Part shown: piece by piece, positions 9,525 through 18,659 of the stretch
Layout of the letters: each line of letters begins with the position of its first letter
How positions within the stretch are numbered: the first letter of the stretch is position 1
NCBI GenBank assembly: GCA_021772565.1
Contig: JAJFLR010000115.1
Location: forward strand, 1 to 64,000
Source: Opitutales bacterium
GTDB lineage: Bacteria; Verrucomicrobiota; Verrucomicrobiia; Opitutales; JAJFLR01
Reading direction: 5' to 3'
DNA length: 64,000 bases
The notes under the pieces: generated by a model
What the model saw: the letters and a program-made list of their open reading frames with translations, nothing else
Databases searched by the model: none
Told to the model about the DNA's origin: nothing
Program-made: the position numbers and the translations under genes

Positions 9525-10516
9525 ATAATGCATTACAATCAATTCGAGTCGGTATATTTTTTGTCTTAGGATTAAGCTTACTTTATATCGTTTATGAAAT
9601 GTTAGGACAAAAGGACTTTAGTAAAAAAGAAGGCTATCATTTAACGGCAAGATTCGATGATATAAAATTAACAGCTGCAGGCGATGAAGTGAGAATGGCG
9701 GGTGTGAAAATAGGGACTGTCAATGAAACTCGATTAGTTGAAGGTCAGGCTGAAGTTGTTTTAAGAATTATTGATGAATACAAAATACCAGAAGACTCCA
9801 CTGTAATGATTGCAGCAGCAGGCTTATTGGGCAGAAATTATATCACAATTGCATACGGCAATGAAGCTGCTGGATTTCTTGCCGATGGGAACTCAATCAC
9901 TTCGAAGAAAAGTTTCGATATGAATGACATGATTGCTAAAGTTGGTCAGATCGGCGAAAAAATTGAAGTAGCTACAGCTAAATTCAGTGACTTCTTAGGC
10001 GGAGATGAAGAAGGTTCAAAAAACCCTTTTGCAAATATTAATGCACTCATTGATGAGAATAGAGAAAAAATTGAATCAATGATTAATAATATCCATGAAG
10101 TTACTGAAAAAATAAACAGAGGTGACGGGACGTTAGGCAAACTGATCAATGATGACTCAACTTTCAATGAGCTACAAACCGCAATGAGCGATATCAAGAA
10201 AACAGCTAGTTCTATTTCCACTACTTTTGAAGAGGCCAAAACTCTCATTGACGATATTAAAAAGGGAGAAGGAACTTTAGGTAAATTAATTTATGATGAT
10301 AGTCTAGCAAAGCAAATAGACGATGTGACAATTAACTTCCGCAGCTTTTCAGAAAAACTAAATTCTGATGAAGGAACAATTGGATTATTGCTAAAGGATG
10401 ATACGATTTACAGAGATTTAAAAAGCTTACTTAATAAAGCTGAAAGAACAGTTGACGGAGTGAGTGACTCTGGTCCAATTTCTGCCGTTGGCGTTGCGGC
10501 AAATGCGCTGTTTTAA
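9521..10516 (+). CDS. mlaD: MCE-family lipid transport protein MlaD
   Basis: N-terminal TM, MCE domain (GDEVRMAGVKIGTV...GLLGRNYITIAYG), follows mlaE/mlaF with a 4-bp overlap. Confidence 0.9.
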   Translation: MNNALQSIRVGIFFVLGLSLLYIVYEMLGQKDFSKKEGYHLTARFDDIKLTAAGDEVRMAGVKIGTVNETRLVEGQAEVVLRIIDEYKIPEDSTVMIAAAGLLGRNYITIAYGNEAAGFLADGNSITSKKSFDMNDMIAKVGQIGEKIEVATAKFSDFLGGDEEGSKNPFANINALIDENREKIESMINNIHEVTEKINRGDGTLGKLINDDSTFNELQTAMSDIKKTASSISTTFEEAKTLIDDIKKGEGTLGKLIYDDSLAKQIDDVTINFRSFSEKLNSDEGTIGLLLKDDTIYRDLKSLLNKAERTVDGVSDSGPISAVGVAANALF

Positions 10517-10571
10517 TTAATTACAAATTAGTTGTTCGTAATCAGTGAAATCGAGTACAACTATAAATATT

Positions 10572-10604
10572 TAATTCGTAATTCGTAATTCGTAATTCGT
10601 AATT
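10572..10604. repeat. Short tandem repeat, 7-bp unit taattcg, about 4.7 copies
   Basis: ttaattcgtaattcgtaattcgtaattcgtaatt read directly. Confidence 0.85.
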
Positions 10605-12138
10605 ATAATATATTCGGTCCGTATTTTTGAACAGTTATTCTACGATTCGGCTTTCCAGTCGGAGTGCGTGGAATTTCAGAAATTATTTCTACATGTCTTG
10701 GCACCATATGAGCTGGTAATTTTTTTCGCGCAAAAGATAAGAACTGTTTTAATGACCATTTTCCCGGATCATGTGGAACAATAAATATCCAGGGAATTTG
10801 ATTGAGAACTTTTTGAGGATCGGCAACACCGGCAACCAGATATTCTTTTACGCCATCTAAAATGCCAAATTCATTTTCTACTTCAGCAGGAAAAAATGAA
10901 AAGCCTCCACAATTTATCATGTCATCACGGCGCCCTTTATAGACTACAAAATGATCTTCATCAACATAACCAAAATCACCCGTAAGCAACCAGCCATCTC
11001 GAAATTTATTATCATTAAGTTCTTCATTATTCCAATACTGCCCAATACGATCTGAAGCTCGCAACAAAATTTCGCCTTCTTGATTAGCATCTAAAAATAT
11101 TCCATTTTCATCGGCAATGGCTATTTCAACTCCATGGGTAACCTGTCCAATTGTGTGGAGTTTATTTAAATTTTCTCTAGAATTGAGAATAAGAGCCCGA
11201 GAGCATTCGGTAAGGCCATATTGGAAAAAAACATTGGCTGTTGGAAAATACTCTAATAATTTTTTAATTTCACTCGATGATAACGGTGCACTGGCAATTT
11301 CAATTGATCTAAAATTTCTGGTCATACTTTTTATTTTCTCCGGATCTGATTGCAGCAAACTTCTTATCAAAGGAGGTGTGGAAAAAAATCCGGTTATACC
11401 AAAATTTTGAATATCCTCCAATACTGCTGTCACTGTGATAAAACCTTCAGGAATAACCACACACCCACCCGTCAACAATGTTGAAGTAACTCGCTGCCAG
11501 CCTCCACTGTGTGTCATTGGACAAAGAACAAGATCACGATGCGAACTGTCCATACCAATTATTTCTGAAAGAGTTTTGGCAATATTCATTAAATGGTTAT
11601 GCTGCAAAGTTACGGCTTTAGGTAAGCCGGTAGAGCCAGCTGAAAATAATATTAAGGCCGGGCTATTTTCATCTACAGATTTAGTTGTTGTATTATTCTG
11701 TACATTAATTTCAGGCGTAATTGATATTTTTATTTTATCAGCGTCTAATTTAAAAATATAATTCTGAATTATTGCGTGCAGGAAGTCAGCTTTACTGGAT
11801 GAACTCAGACAAAATTTTGGCTCAGTATTTTTTATAATATAATTAAGTCGCTCATCCCCTGCTTTGTCATCAATCGGCACAGCAATTGCACCGATAGATG
11901 TGATCGCCATAAATGCAATTACGTATTCAATTGAATTTCCCAACATCAATGCGATCCGATCACCCTGCTCGGCACCCGCATGAATAAGTTTATTGGCAGA
12001 ATATTCTATATTAAGAATTAAGTCAGCATAGGTTAATTCTACATCACCGCATTTTAAAGCTAACGATAATTTTTGTTCATCCGATATCGATGAAAAAATT
12101 TGCTGAAACAGACTTTGCTCTATCCTGTTTTCACTCAC
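10603..12138 (-). CDS. AMP-dependent acyl/aryl-CoA synthetase
   Basis: ILFSAGSTGLPKAVTLQH, FQYGLTECSR, LLTGDFGYVDEDHFVVYKGRRDDMI, PRTPTGKPNRR. Confidence 0.9.
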   Translation of the reverse strand: MSENRIEQSLFQQIFSSISDEQKLSLALKCGDVELTYADLILNIEYSANKLIHAGAEQGDRIALMLGNSIEYVIAFMAITSIGAIAVPIDDKAGDERLNYIIKNTEPKFCLSSSSKADFLHAIIQNYIFKLDADKIKISITPEINVQNNTTTKSVDENSPALILFSAGSTGLPKAVTLQHNHLMNIAKTLSEIIGMDSSHRDLVLCPMTHSGGWQRVTSTLLTGGCVVIPEGFITVTAVLEDIQNFGITGFFSTPPLIRSLLQSDPEKIKSMTRNFRSIEIASAPLSSSEIKKLLEYFPTANVFFQYGLTECSRALILNSRENLNKLHTIGQVTHGVEIAIADENGIFLDANQEGEILLRASDRIGQYWNNEELNDNKFRDGWLLTGDFGYVDEDHFVVYKGRRDDMINCGGFSFFPAEVENEFGILDGVKEYLVAGVADPQKVLNQIPWIFIVPHDPGKWSLKQFLSFARKKLPAHMVPRHVEIISEIPRTPTGKPNRRITVQKYGPNIL

Positions 12139-12177
12139 ACTAATTAAATTTATAAAAAATTCTAACTTTCTTATTAA

Positions 12178-13053
12178 CTAACTTGTGATGTATCGACTTT
12201 CTAATTCTTTAATTCTGTCATAGCCAACTAATTCAAAAATATTTGGTAATGTGCTGATCTGATCATCGACTGCTGAAATAGTTTGCTTATCTACAATTTG
12301 CTTGAACACAGATTCCATTGACAACACAGCTGCTCTCAAACCTTGATTAGCAAAAATAATTACTTTGTAACCCATCCCATCGAGTTCAGCAGCAGTGGTT
12401 GTTGGATACATAGTTGGAACTGAAACCAAGGGAATTCTATCGCCCCATCCAGCAGCAAATGCTTTCATCTCACCCGCAGTTGAATCTTTTGATTGAATTA
12501 AAATTAAATCTGCACCGGCGTCTGCGTAAGCATTGGCTCTTTTCAACGCTTCCTCTAATCCAAGACCAGCTACAAAAGCTTCAGTTCTGGCGATAACTAA
12601 AAAATCTGGATTTTGTTGTGTAGCTTTAGCAGCTTTTACTTTAGAAGCAAATTCTTCCAGGCTAACAAGATCCCGTTTGAGTCCTGAAACCAAACTACAC
12701 CGTTTGGGATGATGATAGTCTTCCATACAAATTCCTGCGATACCGACAGATTCATATTCGGCAACCATTCGTGTCACATTAATCACATCACCGTAACCAT
12801 TATCGACATCAGCAATGACAGGTAAATTAGTACAACGATTAATATCTTTAGTGACATCGAGGTGCTCAGTCATCGTCACTAACCCAACATCGGGAATTCC
12901 TTTACTTGCACTAATACAAAATCCACTTGCCCAAATTGCGTGAAAACCGGCTCGCTCAGAAAGTTTTGATGAAATTCCATCATGTGCACCACTCAGTAAA
13001 ACACTGCCAGGATTTTTTAGTAATTGCCGAAATTTTTTCGATTTATTCTCCAT
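12178..13053 (-). CDS. PEP mutase / isocitrate lyase superfamily enzyme
   Basis: SGAHDGISSKLSERAGFHAIWASGF, VIADVDNGYGD, FLVIARTEAFVAGLGLEEALKRANAYADAGADLILIQSK, FANQGLRAAV; loop reads EDYHHPKRCS. Confidence 0.88.
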   Translation of the reverse strand: MENKSKKFRQLLKNPGSVLLSGAHDGISSKLSERAGFHAIWASGFCISASKGIPDVGLVTMTEHLDVTKDINRCTNLPVIADVDNGYGDVINVTRMVAEYESVGIAGICMEDYHHPKRCSLVSGLKRDLVSLEEFASKVKAAKATQQNPDFLVIARTEAFVAGLGLEEALKRANAYADAGADLILIQSKDSTAGEMKAFAAGWGDRIPLVSVPTMYPTTTAAELDGMGYKVIIFANQGLRAAVLSMESVFKQIVDKQTISAVDDQISTLPNIFELVGYDRIKELESRYITS

Positions 13054-13110
13054 AATTAGTACCTCAATTTTAAAATCCTGACATATTTAGCAAGGAATTA
13101 ATTATTATTT

Positions 13111-13575
13111 TGTCATCGCGAGGAGCAACGCGAGCCGACTGCGCCATAGTAGCCTCTGGCTACGACGGCTGTACGCGGCGCGATCCATGACTTTTAATTA
13201 TTCACATAGATTGCCACACCCTGCCTCAGCAGGTCTCGCAATGACAATCGCACAACTTTGTCATCGCGAGGAGCAACGCGACGCGGCGATCCATAACTTT
13301 TCTTTTTTCACATAGATTACCACACCCTGCCTCAGCAGGTCTCGCAATGACAATCGTACAACTTTTGTCATCGCGAGGAGCAACGCGACGCGGTGATCCA
13401 TAACTTTTCTTTATTCACATAGATTGCCACACCCTGCCTCAGCAGGTCTCGCAATGACAATCGTACAACTTTTGTCATCGCGAGGAGCAACGCGACGCGG
13501 CGATCCATAACTTTTCTTTATTCACATAGATTGCCACACCCTGCCTCAGCAGGTCTCGCAATGACAATCGTACAA
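13111..13575. repeat. Tandem array of four palindromic units (copy starts 13111, 13259, 13366, 13473)
   Basis: Each copy reads tgtcatcgcgaggagcaacgcg...gatcca...agatt(g/a)ccacaccctgcctcagcaggtctcgcaatgacaatcg; spacing 148, 107, 107 bp. Confidence 0.95.
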
Positions 13576-13583
13576 TTTTGGTT

Positions 13584-13596
13584 CCGGCTTCGCCGG
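13584..13596. repeat. REP-like hairpin ccggcttcgccgg
   Basis: 5-bp perfect stem directly after the tandem array. Confidence 0.45.
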
Positions 13597-13655
13597 GTTA
13601 GGATTATTTTGTATTTATACTAAATTTTTAAACCCATCAAGTATATGTTATAAAT

Positions 13656-14648
13656 TTATTTCTTCAAATTAATTAGTCGATTTATTTCAAGATATGTTTG
13701 TTTAGAAAATTCAACGATTCCCTTTTCGCTAAACTTTTTTAAACTTTTGCCAGACTCCCAACCAGGAATTCTAATACCATCATTCTTTTGTTTATTAAGC
13801 CAATCGTTTATTAATGGCATTCCACTTTCTAAAATTTTTGGCCCAATAAAAACACAAAACACTCCTGTGCTATTTGAAATTTGAGCTAAATCCGATGACT
13901 TGCCAATTTTAGTTAAAAGCTCAACAGCCATAGCAAGAGCAAATGATTTATGTGAACCCCCAAAAGGTAGCAGAGCACCTAGCCCTTTAGTTGGAAAAAC
14001 TTGAGATGAATCAGTTGTCGGTTTTCCACAAGAATTTATAGCCGAATTTTCTGGTAATGCATCACCTGTAAGTTGGCTCAATAATAATTGACCGTGAGTG
14101 ATCGCGCTCATTGAACTGTCAGAAATAAAAAATTCGGGTGCCGATGGTATACCAATACATATTGGGTTTGTTCCAACTACTGGCTTTTTTGCTCCAATAG
14201 GAGCAACCCTATGAGGCGAACTAGAAACTATAATAACAGCCGACCTTTTACTACATGCCAGTCGTGCCCAGTCGCCAATGGCACCACTCGGGTATACTGA
14301 GTCTCCTGAAATAACACATAGTCCATCTCGCTCACAGACTTCACACCCAGTGTCTACAATATTTTTCATAATCGGATAACCCAAATTATTTTTCCCATTC
14401 ACTTGAAAATACGTCTCAGTAACTTTTTCAGGATGTGGTGAAGATTTAAAACCGAATGGACCAAATTTACCGGAATCAGCGATATATTTAAATCGAATTA
14501 ACCCATGATCCACTTTGCCCGACTGCTCTGCACGAATTAAATGATTGTTAGTTTCAGACGCATCTTCAGGTAATAACTCCAGTATTTGACTAAGATAGGA
14601 ATTCAGTTTGTGGCTTAACTCTTCCGTATTTAGTGAAATTTGAGACAT
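13656..14648 (-). CDS. Malate/L-lactate dehydrogenase family oxidoreductase (Ldh_2)
   Basis: VDHGLIRFKYIADSGKFG, PIGAKKPVVGTNPICIGIPS, LLPFGGSHKSFALAMAVELLT. Confidence 0.85.
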   Translation of the reverse strand: MSQISLNTEELSHKLNSYLSQILELLPEDASETNNHLIRAEQSGKVDHGLIRFKYIADSGKFGPFGFKSSPHPEKVTETYFQVNGKNNLGYPIMKNIVDTGCEVCERDGLCVISGDSVYPSGAIGDWARLACSKRSAVIIVSSSPHRVAPIGAKKPVVGTNPICIGIPSAPEFFISDSSMSAITHGQLLLSQLTGDALPENSAINSCGKPTTDSSQVFPTKGLGALLPFGGSHKSFALAMAVELLTKIGKSSDLAQISNSTGVFCVFIGPKILESGMPLINDWLNKQKNDGIRIPGWESGKSLKKFSEKGIVEFSKQTYLEINRLINLKK

Positions 14649-14705
14649 AGATTTATCTTAGATAAAAAATACTTTATCGATGTTAAGGCAAGTTTAGAAC
14701 ACAAA

Positions 14706-14770
14706 AAGAGCGTATCCCCCGGGTAAAAAACACAACAAAAAAAACCCCGACATTAGGATACGCCCCTCTT
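14706..14770. other. Hairpin with long A-rich loop (aagagcgtatcc ... ggatacgcccctctt)
   Basis: Arms are complementary apart from a 3-nt bulge; CCCGGG lies within the loop. Confidence 0.6.
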
Positions 14771-15353
14771 ACCAACACTTCTTCTCTTATTTAACCCATC
14801 TTTCTCTAAAATTTTTGGACATAATTTGCCCTATTGTAGTTCCCCAGTCTGTATATTAGCACTTCTAAGAAATAATTCAACTAATTACAATACAAATTTA
14901 ACACTTCTTTTAAGTTTTGTGTATTAACAATTATCTGCACTTATCTATATGCTGATTAATGGTTTAAAACTGGTCACCAATTAACAGTTGGCCTGTTTTT
15001 GCAAAATTAATGGTAAAATATTGTGTCATACTCATGTTGGTAGTTCAACAATTAAATTTGTTATCAATGATAAATAATAGTTTTACTAATCATTTTACTC
15101 AATTTGATTTATAAAGAGTTCTAGAAGTAATAAAATTTGAAAAATCTTGAATAGTTTAAAATTGTAGCAAGCGTCAAAAAAATTTGCATTTTAAAAATTA
15201 ATTTATTAATTAATTAATAAAATAGCTTGATTCAATAATATATCACTATATGTTTATTTTAAAAATAGCTTGATATCTTTAACATTTAGCTATTGTAAAT
15301 TAGGTATAATAAATAAACTAAAATCCATTAATAATTAAACTAATATTATAATA

Positions 15354-16424
15354 ATGATAATTAAACCGATTAAGTATTTGGCAGTAACAATTTTATGCAC
15401 AATTTTATCATCTCCAATAAATGCTCAAACTAGCGTGACAACAGACCCCGTCGGGTTTATCACACTTAATGTTAAAGGAGCCGGGACTAATCAATTTGCT
15501 TTCTCGCTAGTTGGACTTGGCATGTTTAATCCGGTTGATTTTCAAGGCGCCGTTACTGCAGTTCCTGCGTTTAATCAATTAACGGTTTCAGGTGCTACTT
15601 TTGATAACTTTACTGGTGGTCAATATTTTGTAGAGTTTTTAACTGATCCAAATAGTAGTTTACTCGTTACGATTACGTCAGCTTCAGGAGATACATTAAC
15701 ATTATCAAACACCCAAGCAGAACTAGATCTGACTTCTGGAAATAATGCAATAAACTTGGCTGACGCCACTGCCGATACTTTTAGAATTCGCAAGCACCAT
15801 ACACTAGCATCTGTATTTGGAGCAAATAATACTGCTGGATTTACTGGCGCAACAAGTGCAGGTGGTGCAGATGAAATAATCTTATATGATCCAGTTACAC
15901 AGACATCAAATTGTTATTTTTATTCAACATTTGGAACCGCTCAGTGGAGGCCTTGTGACGATGCTTTTTTTGGCGTTGCTAATGATACAATTATATTTCC
16001 TGAATCTGGATTAATAGTAAAACGCAAAGCATCAACAGATGTTAATATAAAACTATTAGGTGCTGTTAAGACAAAAGATACAAATTTGGCTGTTTTGACT
16101 GGATTTAACGTTTTAGCTAATATTTATCCAACTAAAGTATCATTATTGAATTCAGGATTATTTACTGGAGATTCTGCAACAGGAGTTGCAAGTGCGACTA
16201 GTGCTGGAGCGGCAGACGAAGTCATTATTTATGACTCAGCAACTCAAACATCTAAATGTTTCTTTTATTCAACATTTGGTACCGCACAATGGAGACCATG
16301 TGATGATCCTTTTTTTGGTGAGGCTAACAATGAAGAAATTCCAATTGGTGCTTCAATTATAATTAAAAGAAAAAATTCTCAAAAATTTGCTTGGATAGCA
16401 CCGCAAAGACCTGCTAACTTATAA
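15354..16424 (+). CDS. Secreted TIGR02597-like protein with internal duplication
   Basis: Signal peptide, then QTSVTTDPVGFITLNVKG; two copies of ATSAG(G/A)ADE(I/V)I(L/I)YD..TQTS.C.FYSTFGTAQWRPCDD.FFG.AN. Confidence 0.7.
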   Translation: MIIKPIKYLAVTILCTILSSPINAQTSVTTDPVGFITLNVKGAGTNQFAFSLVGLGMFNPVDFQGAVTAVPAFNQLTVSGATFDNFTGGQYFVEFLTDPNSSLLVTITSASGDTLTLSNTQAELDLTSGNNAINLADATADTFRIRKHHTLASVFGANNTAGFTGATSAGGADEIILYDPVTQTSNCYFYSTFGTAQWRPCDDAFFGVANDTIIFPESGLIVKRKASTDVNIKLLGAVKTKDTNLAVLTGFNVLANIYPTKVSLLNSGLFTGDSATGVASATSAGAADEVIIYDSATQTSKCFFYSTFGTAQWRPCDDPFFGEANNEEIPIGASIIIKRKNSQKFAWIAPQRPANL

Positions 16425-16457
16425 ATATTAAATCCTTAAATTAAATTAATAAATAAT

Positions 16458-17066
16458 ATGAAAAAAGTAATTAAATTATTTTCACTGCTGATTATTGCAG
16501 GAAATCTTACAGTTAATGCTGCTAAAATTAATGTTCAAAGTACACCTGGAACACCTAACACTGGATTGTTGTTAAATTCCAGTTCAGTAGGGCTACCTGA
16601 TGGAACTGAAATTGGTATTGGTATTTTTAATTCTGGTTTTGATTTTAATACTATTTTTAGCTTTAGTAGTATTGATAATTTAGCTGCTAATGCAAATTTT
16701 ACATTGATAGGTACAAAGAGTACAGTTAATTTGGGAGGAAATGGAATAACAGGTGGCTTTGGTGCAACAACTGGTAATTTTACTGGAAATTTTCCTGCAA
16801 CTGATAAATTTCATCTAGTAGCTACATTAAATGGGGAATGGGGAGCATTTCAAAATAGTGGTGTAGTAGTACCTAGAGATGACTCACCGATTGGGGCAAC
16901 ATTAAATGTGCAATTTAATGCATTCAATGTAGCATCTGTGGGAACTTTAATCGACGCAGGTAGTGGTCTAAACGACGGGAAACTAGCAGCAATACCAGAA
17001 CCATCAACATATTTACTTTTAGCAATTGGATTGGGATCAATTTATTTAGTATCTCGAAAAAAATAG
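16458..17066 (+). CDS. PEP-CTERM sorting-domain protein
   Basis: Signal peptide and C-terminal AAIPEPSTYLLLAIGLGSIYLVSRKK. Confidence 0.88.
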   Translation: MKKVIKLFSLLIIAGNLTVNAAKINVQSTPGTPNTGLLLNSSSVGLPDGTEIGIGIFNSGFDFNTIFSFSSIDNLAANANFTLIGTKSTVNLGGNGITGGFGATTGNFTGNFPATDKFHLVATLNGEWGAFQNSGVVVPRDDSPIGATLNVQFNAFNVASVGTLIDAGSGLNDGKLAAIPEPSTYLLLAIGLGSIYLVSRKK

Positions 17067-17086
17067 ATTTTTAAATAGGTAATTTT

Positions 17087-17119
17087 AAAAAACCTCTTCT
17101 ATGAAGGAAGAGGTTTTTT
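17087..17119 (+). terminator. Rho-independent terminator
   Basis: aaaaaacctcttc-tatgaag-gaagaggtttttt just after the PEP-CTERM gene. Confidence 0.85.
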
Positions 17120-17244
17120 ATTAGGCAAATTCGACAAATTATATTACAATTTGAAATTTAATAAATATCGGCTATTGTATAGAAATATTAAATAAATTGG
17201 AACAAATATACCTTTATAGTGTTCTTATCACAAAAAAACCAACA

Positions 17245-17847
17245 ATGACAAATAGAGCACAAGAAATAGCATTAGATAAATTATTAGTAAGTCGCTTCAA
17301 AAGTGGGGATGAAACTGTTTTTGAAGATATGGTAAGCCGATATTGGGATAGAATCTATAATCGTGTTCACCAAATGCTAAAAAACCCACAAGATGCTGAG
17401 GAAGTGACTCAAGATGCATTTGTCAGAGCTCACCGAGGATTAGAAAATTTTAGAGGTGATGCTTCATTTTCAACTTGGCTTTACCAAATAGCTACAAATT
17501 TAGCCCATAATAAATATTGGTATTGGTTCCGTCGTAAGAGGGCAGAATCAATTTCTATGGATCAAAGTATTTCTGAAGATGGGACAATGACAATCGAAGA
17601 TGTAATCCCTGATCGATCAGAAGATCCAGCGCAAAACACAGTAACTAATGAACTAGCTAATCGCGTCACAGAATGTTTGCCGGCCTTAAGTGAAAAGCAG
17701 CGTGAAATATTGACTCTTCGTATTGTTCAAAATTTAACTTACGAAGAAATTTCACAAAAATTATCAATTAGCTTAGGGACTGTTAAAAGTCGCATTGCAA
17801 GAGCAAGAGAAAATCTGCGCGAAAAAATCGGTAGCGATTTTGCATGA
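17245..17847 (+). CDS. RNA polymerase sigma factor, ECF (RpoE/SigW-like)
   Basis: YWDRIYNRVHQMLKNPQDAEEVTQDAFVRAHRGLENFRGDASFSTWLYQIATNLA; LSEKQREILTLRIVQNLTYEEISQKLSISLGTVKSRIARARENLR. Track start 17197 is TTG; ATG at 17245 preferred. Confidence 0.93.
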   Translation: MTNRAQEIALDKLLVSRFKSGDETVFEDMVSRYWDRIYNRVHQMLKNPQDAEEVTQDAFVRAHRGLENFRGDASFSTWLYQIATNLAHNKYWYWFRRKRAESISMDQSISEDGTMTIEDVIPDRSEDPAQNTVTNELANRVTECLPALSEKQREILTLRIVQNLTYEEISQKLSISLGTVKSRIARARENLREKIGSDFA

Positions 17848-18632
17848 AAGATCTCGAATTTGAAGAATTAATTAATCTGTATCTCGACAATGAGATATCA
17901 GAAAAGCAGATGAAACGCTTAAAAGCTTTCATTAGTTCAAGTGCTAAACATAAATCACTTTTTGATCAATATTGTAAGTTGCATCAAGCATCACAGCTCG
18001 CACTTAGCAAAAAGAAAATATCAAAAAGCACTAAAAAAACAATCAGTAGGAATTCAAAGAGAAATGTTACTAAAAATTCTGAAGAAAATAAAATAGTTAA
18101 AATTAACAAAAATACCGGAGAGGCTGTTTTTGAAAGTGATAAAATTGCCAAGAAAAATAAAAAGAAGGTAATTTCAGTATTATTTTCAACAAGTGTTGCT
18201 GCGGCATGTTTTGGATTTTCTGCAGTATCTCTTTACTTATATAAATATGATAAGGACCCAGTAAATAGATTTCCCACATTGCACACTGCATCAAAAGATT
18301 TTCCAGATAGATTAAACTCACTAGATAAAAATCTTACAAGAAGTGTTTTAGTCAAAAATTATGAAGACACTACAGCAACTGACAAAAATACCAGTAATGA
18401 TTCAAGAAATAATCCAACTGAAATAAAACTAAAAGAGGTATCAAATAATTATGCGACTTTAGCAAATTATCTAAATTACCCATATATGAAAAATCTAAAT
18501 GGACACATTTTTTCAAAAAGAAGTATTGGGGAAATTGAAAATTCTTCTTCAATAAACAAAAACTATTCGATAAATAACTACGATAGATCAAATTTTAGAA
18601 CGCAAAATGCTAGTTTCAGATTCGTTCGTTAA
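17844..18632 (+). CDS. Putative membrane anti-sigma factor
   Basis: Overlaps the sigma gene by 4 bp; N-terminal MKDLEFEELINLYLDNEISEKQMKRL and one central TM segment. Confidence 0.7.
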   Translation: MKDLEFEELINLYLDNEISEKQMKRLKAFISSSAKHKSLFDQYCKLHQASQLALSKKKISKSTKKTISRNSKRNVTKNSEENKIVKINKNTGEAVFESDKIAKKNKKKVISVLFSTSVAAACFGFSAVSLYLYKYDKDPVNRFPTLHTASKDFPDRLNSLDKNLTRSVLVKNYEDTTATDKNTSNDSRNNPTEIKLKEVSNNYATLANYLNYPYMKNLNGHIFSKRSIGEIENSSSINKNYSINNYDRSNFRTQNASFRFVR

Positions 18633-18659
18633 ATATGACTTTGTAGATATTAAGTCTAC

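Noticed and set aside
12178-13053. Phosphonate biosynthesis cluster based on the PEP-mutase-like gene
   Set aside because: Loop motif is not EDKxxxKxNS, and no phosphonopyruvate decarboxylase or other phosphonate gene is present in the window.
13111-13575. Tandem array considered as a CRISPR array
   Set aside because: Repeat period is 107 bp with the whole unit conserved; no short repeat plus unique spacers and no cas genes nearby.
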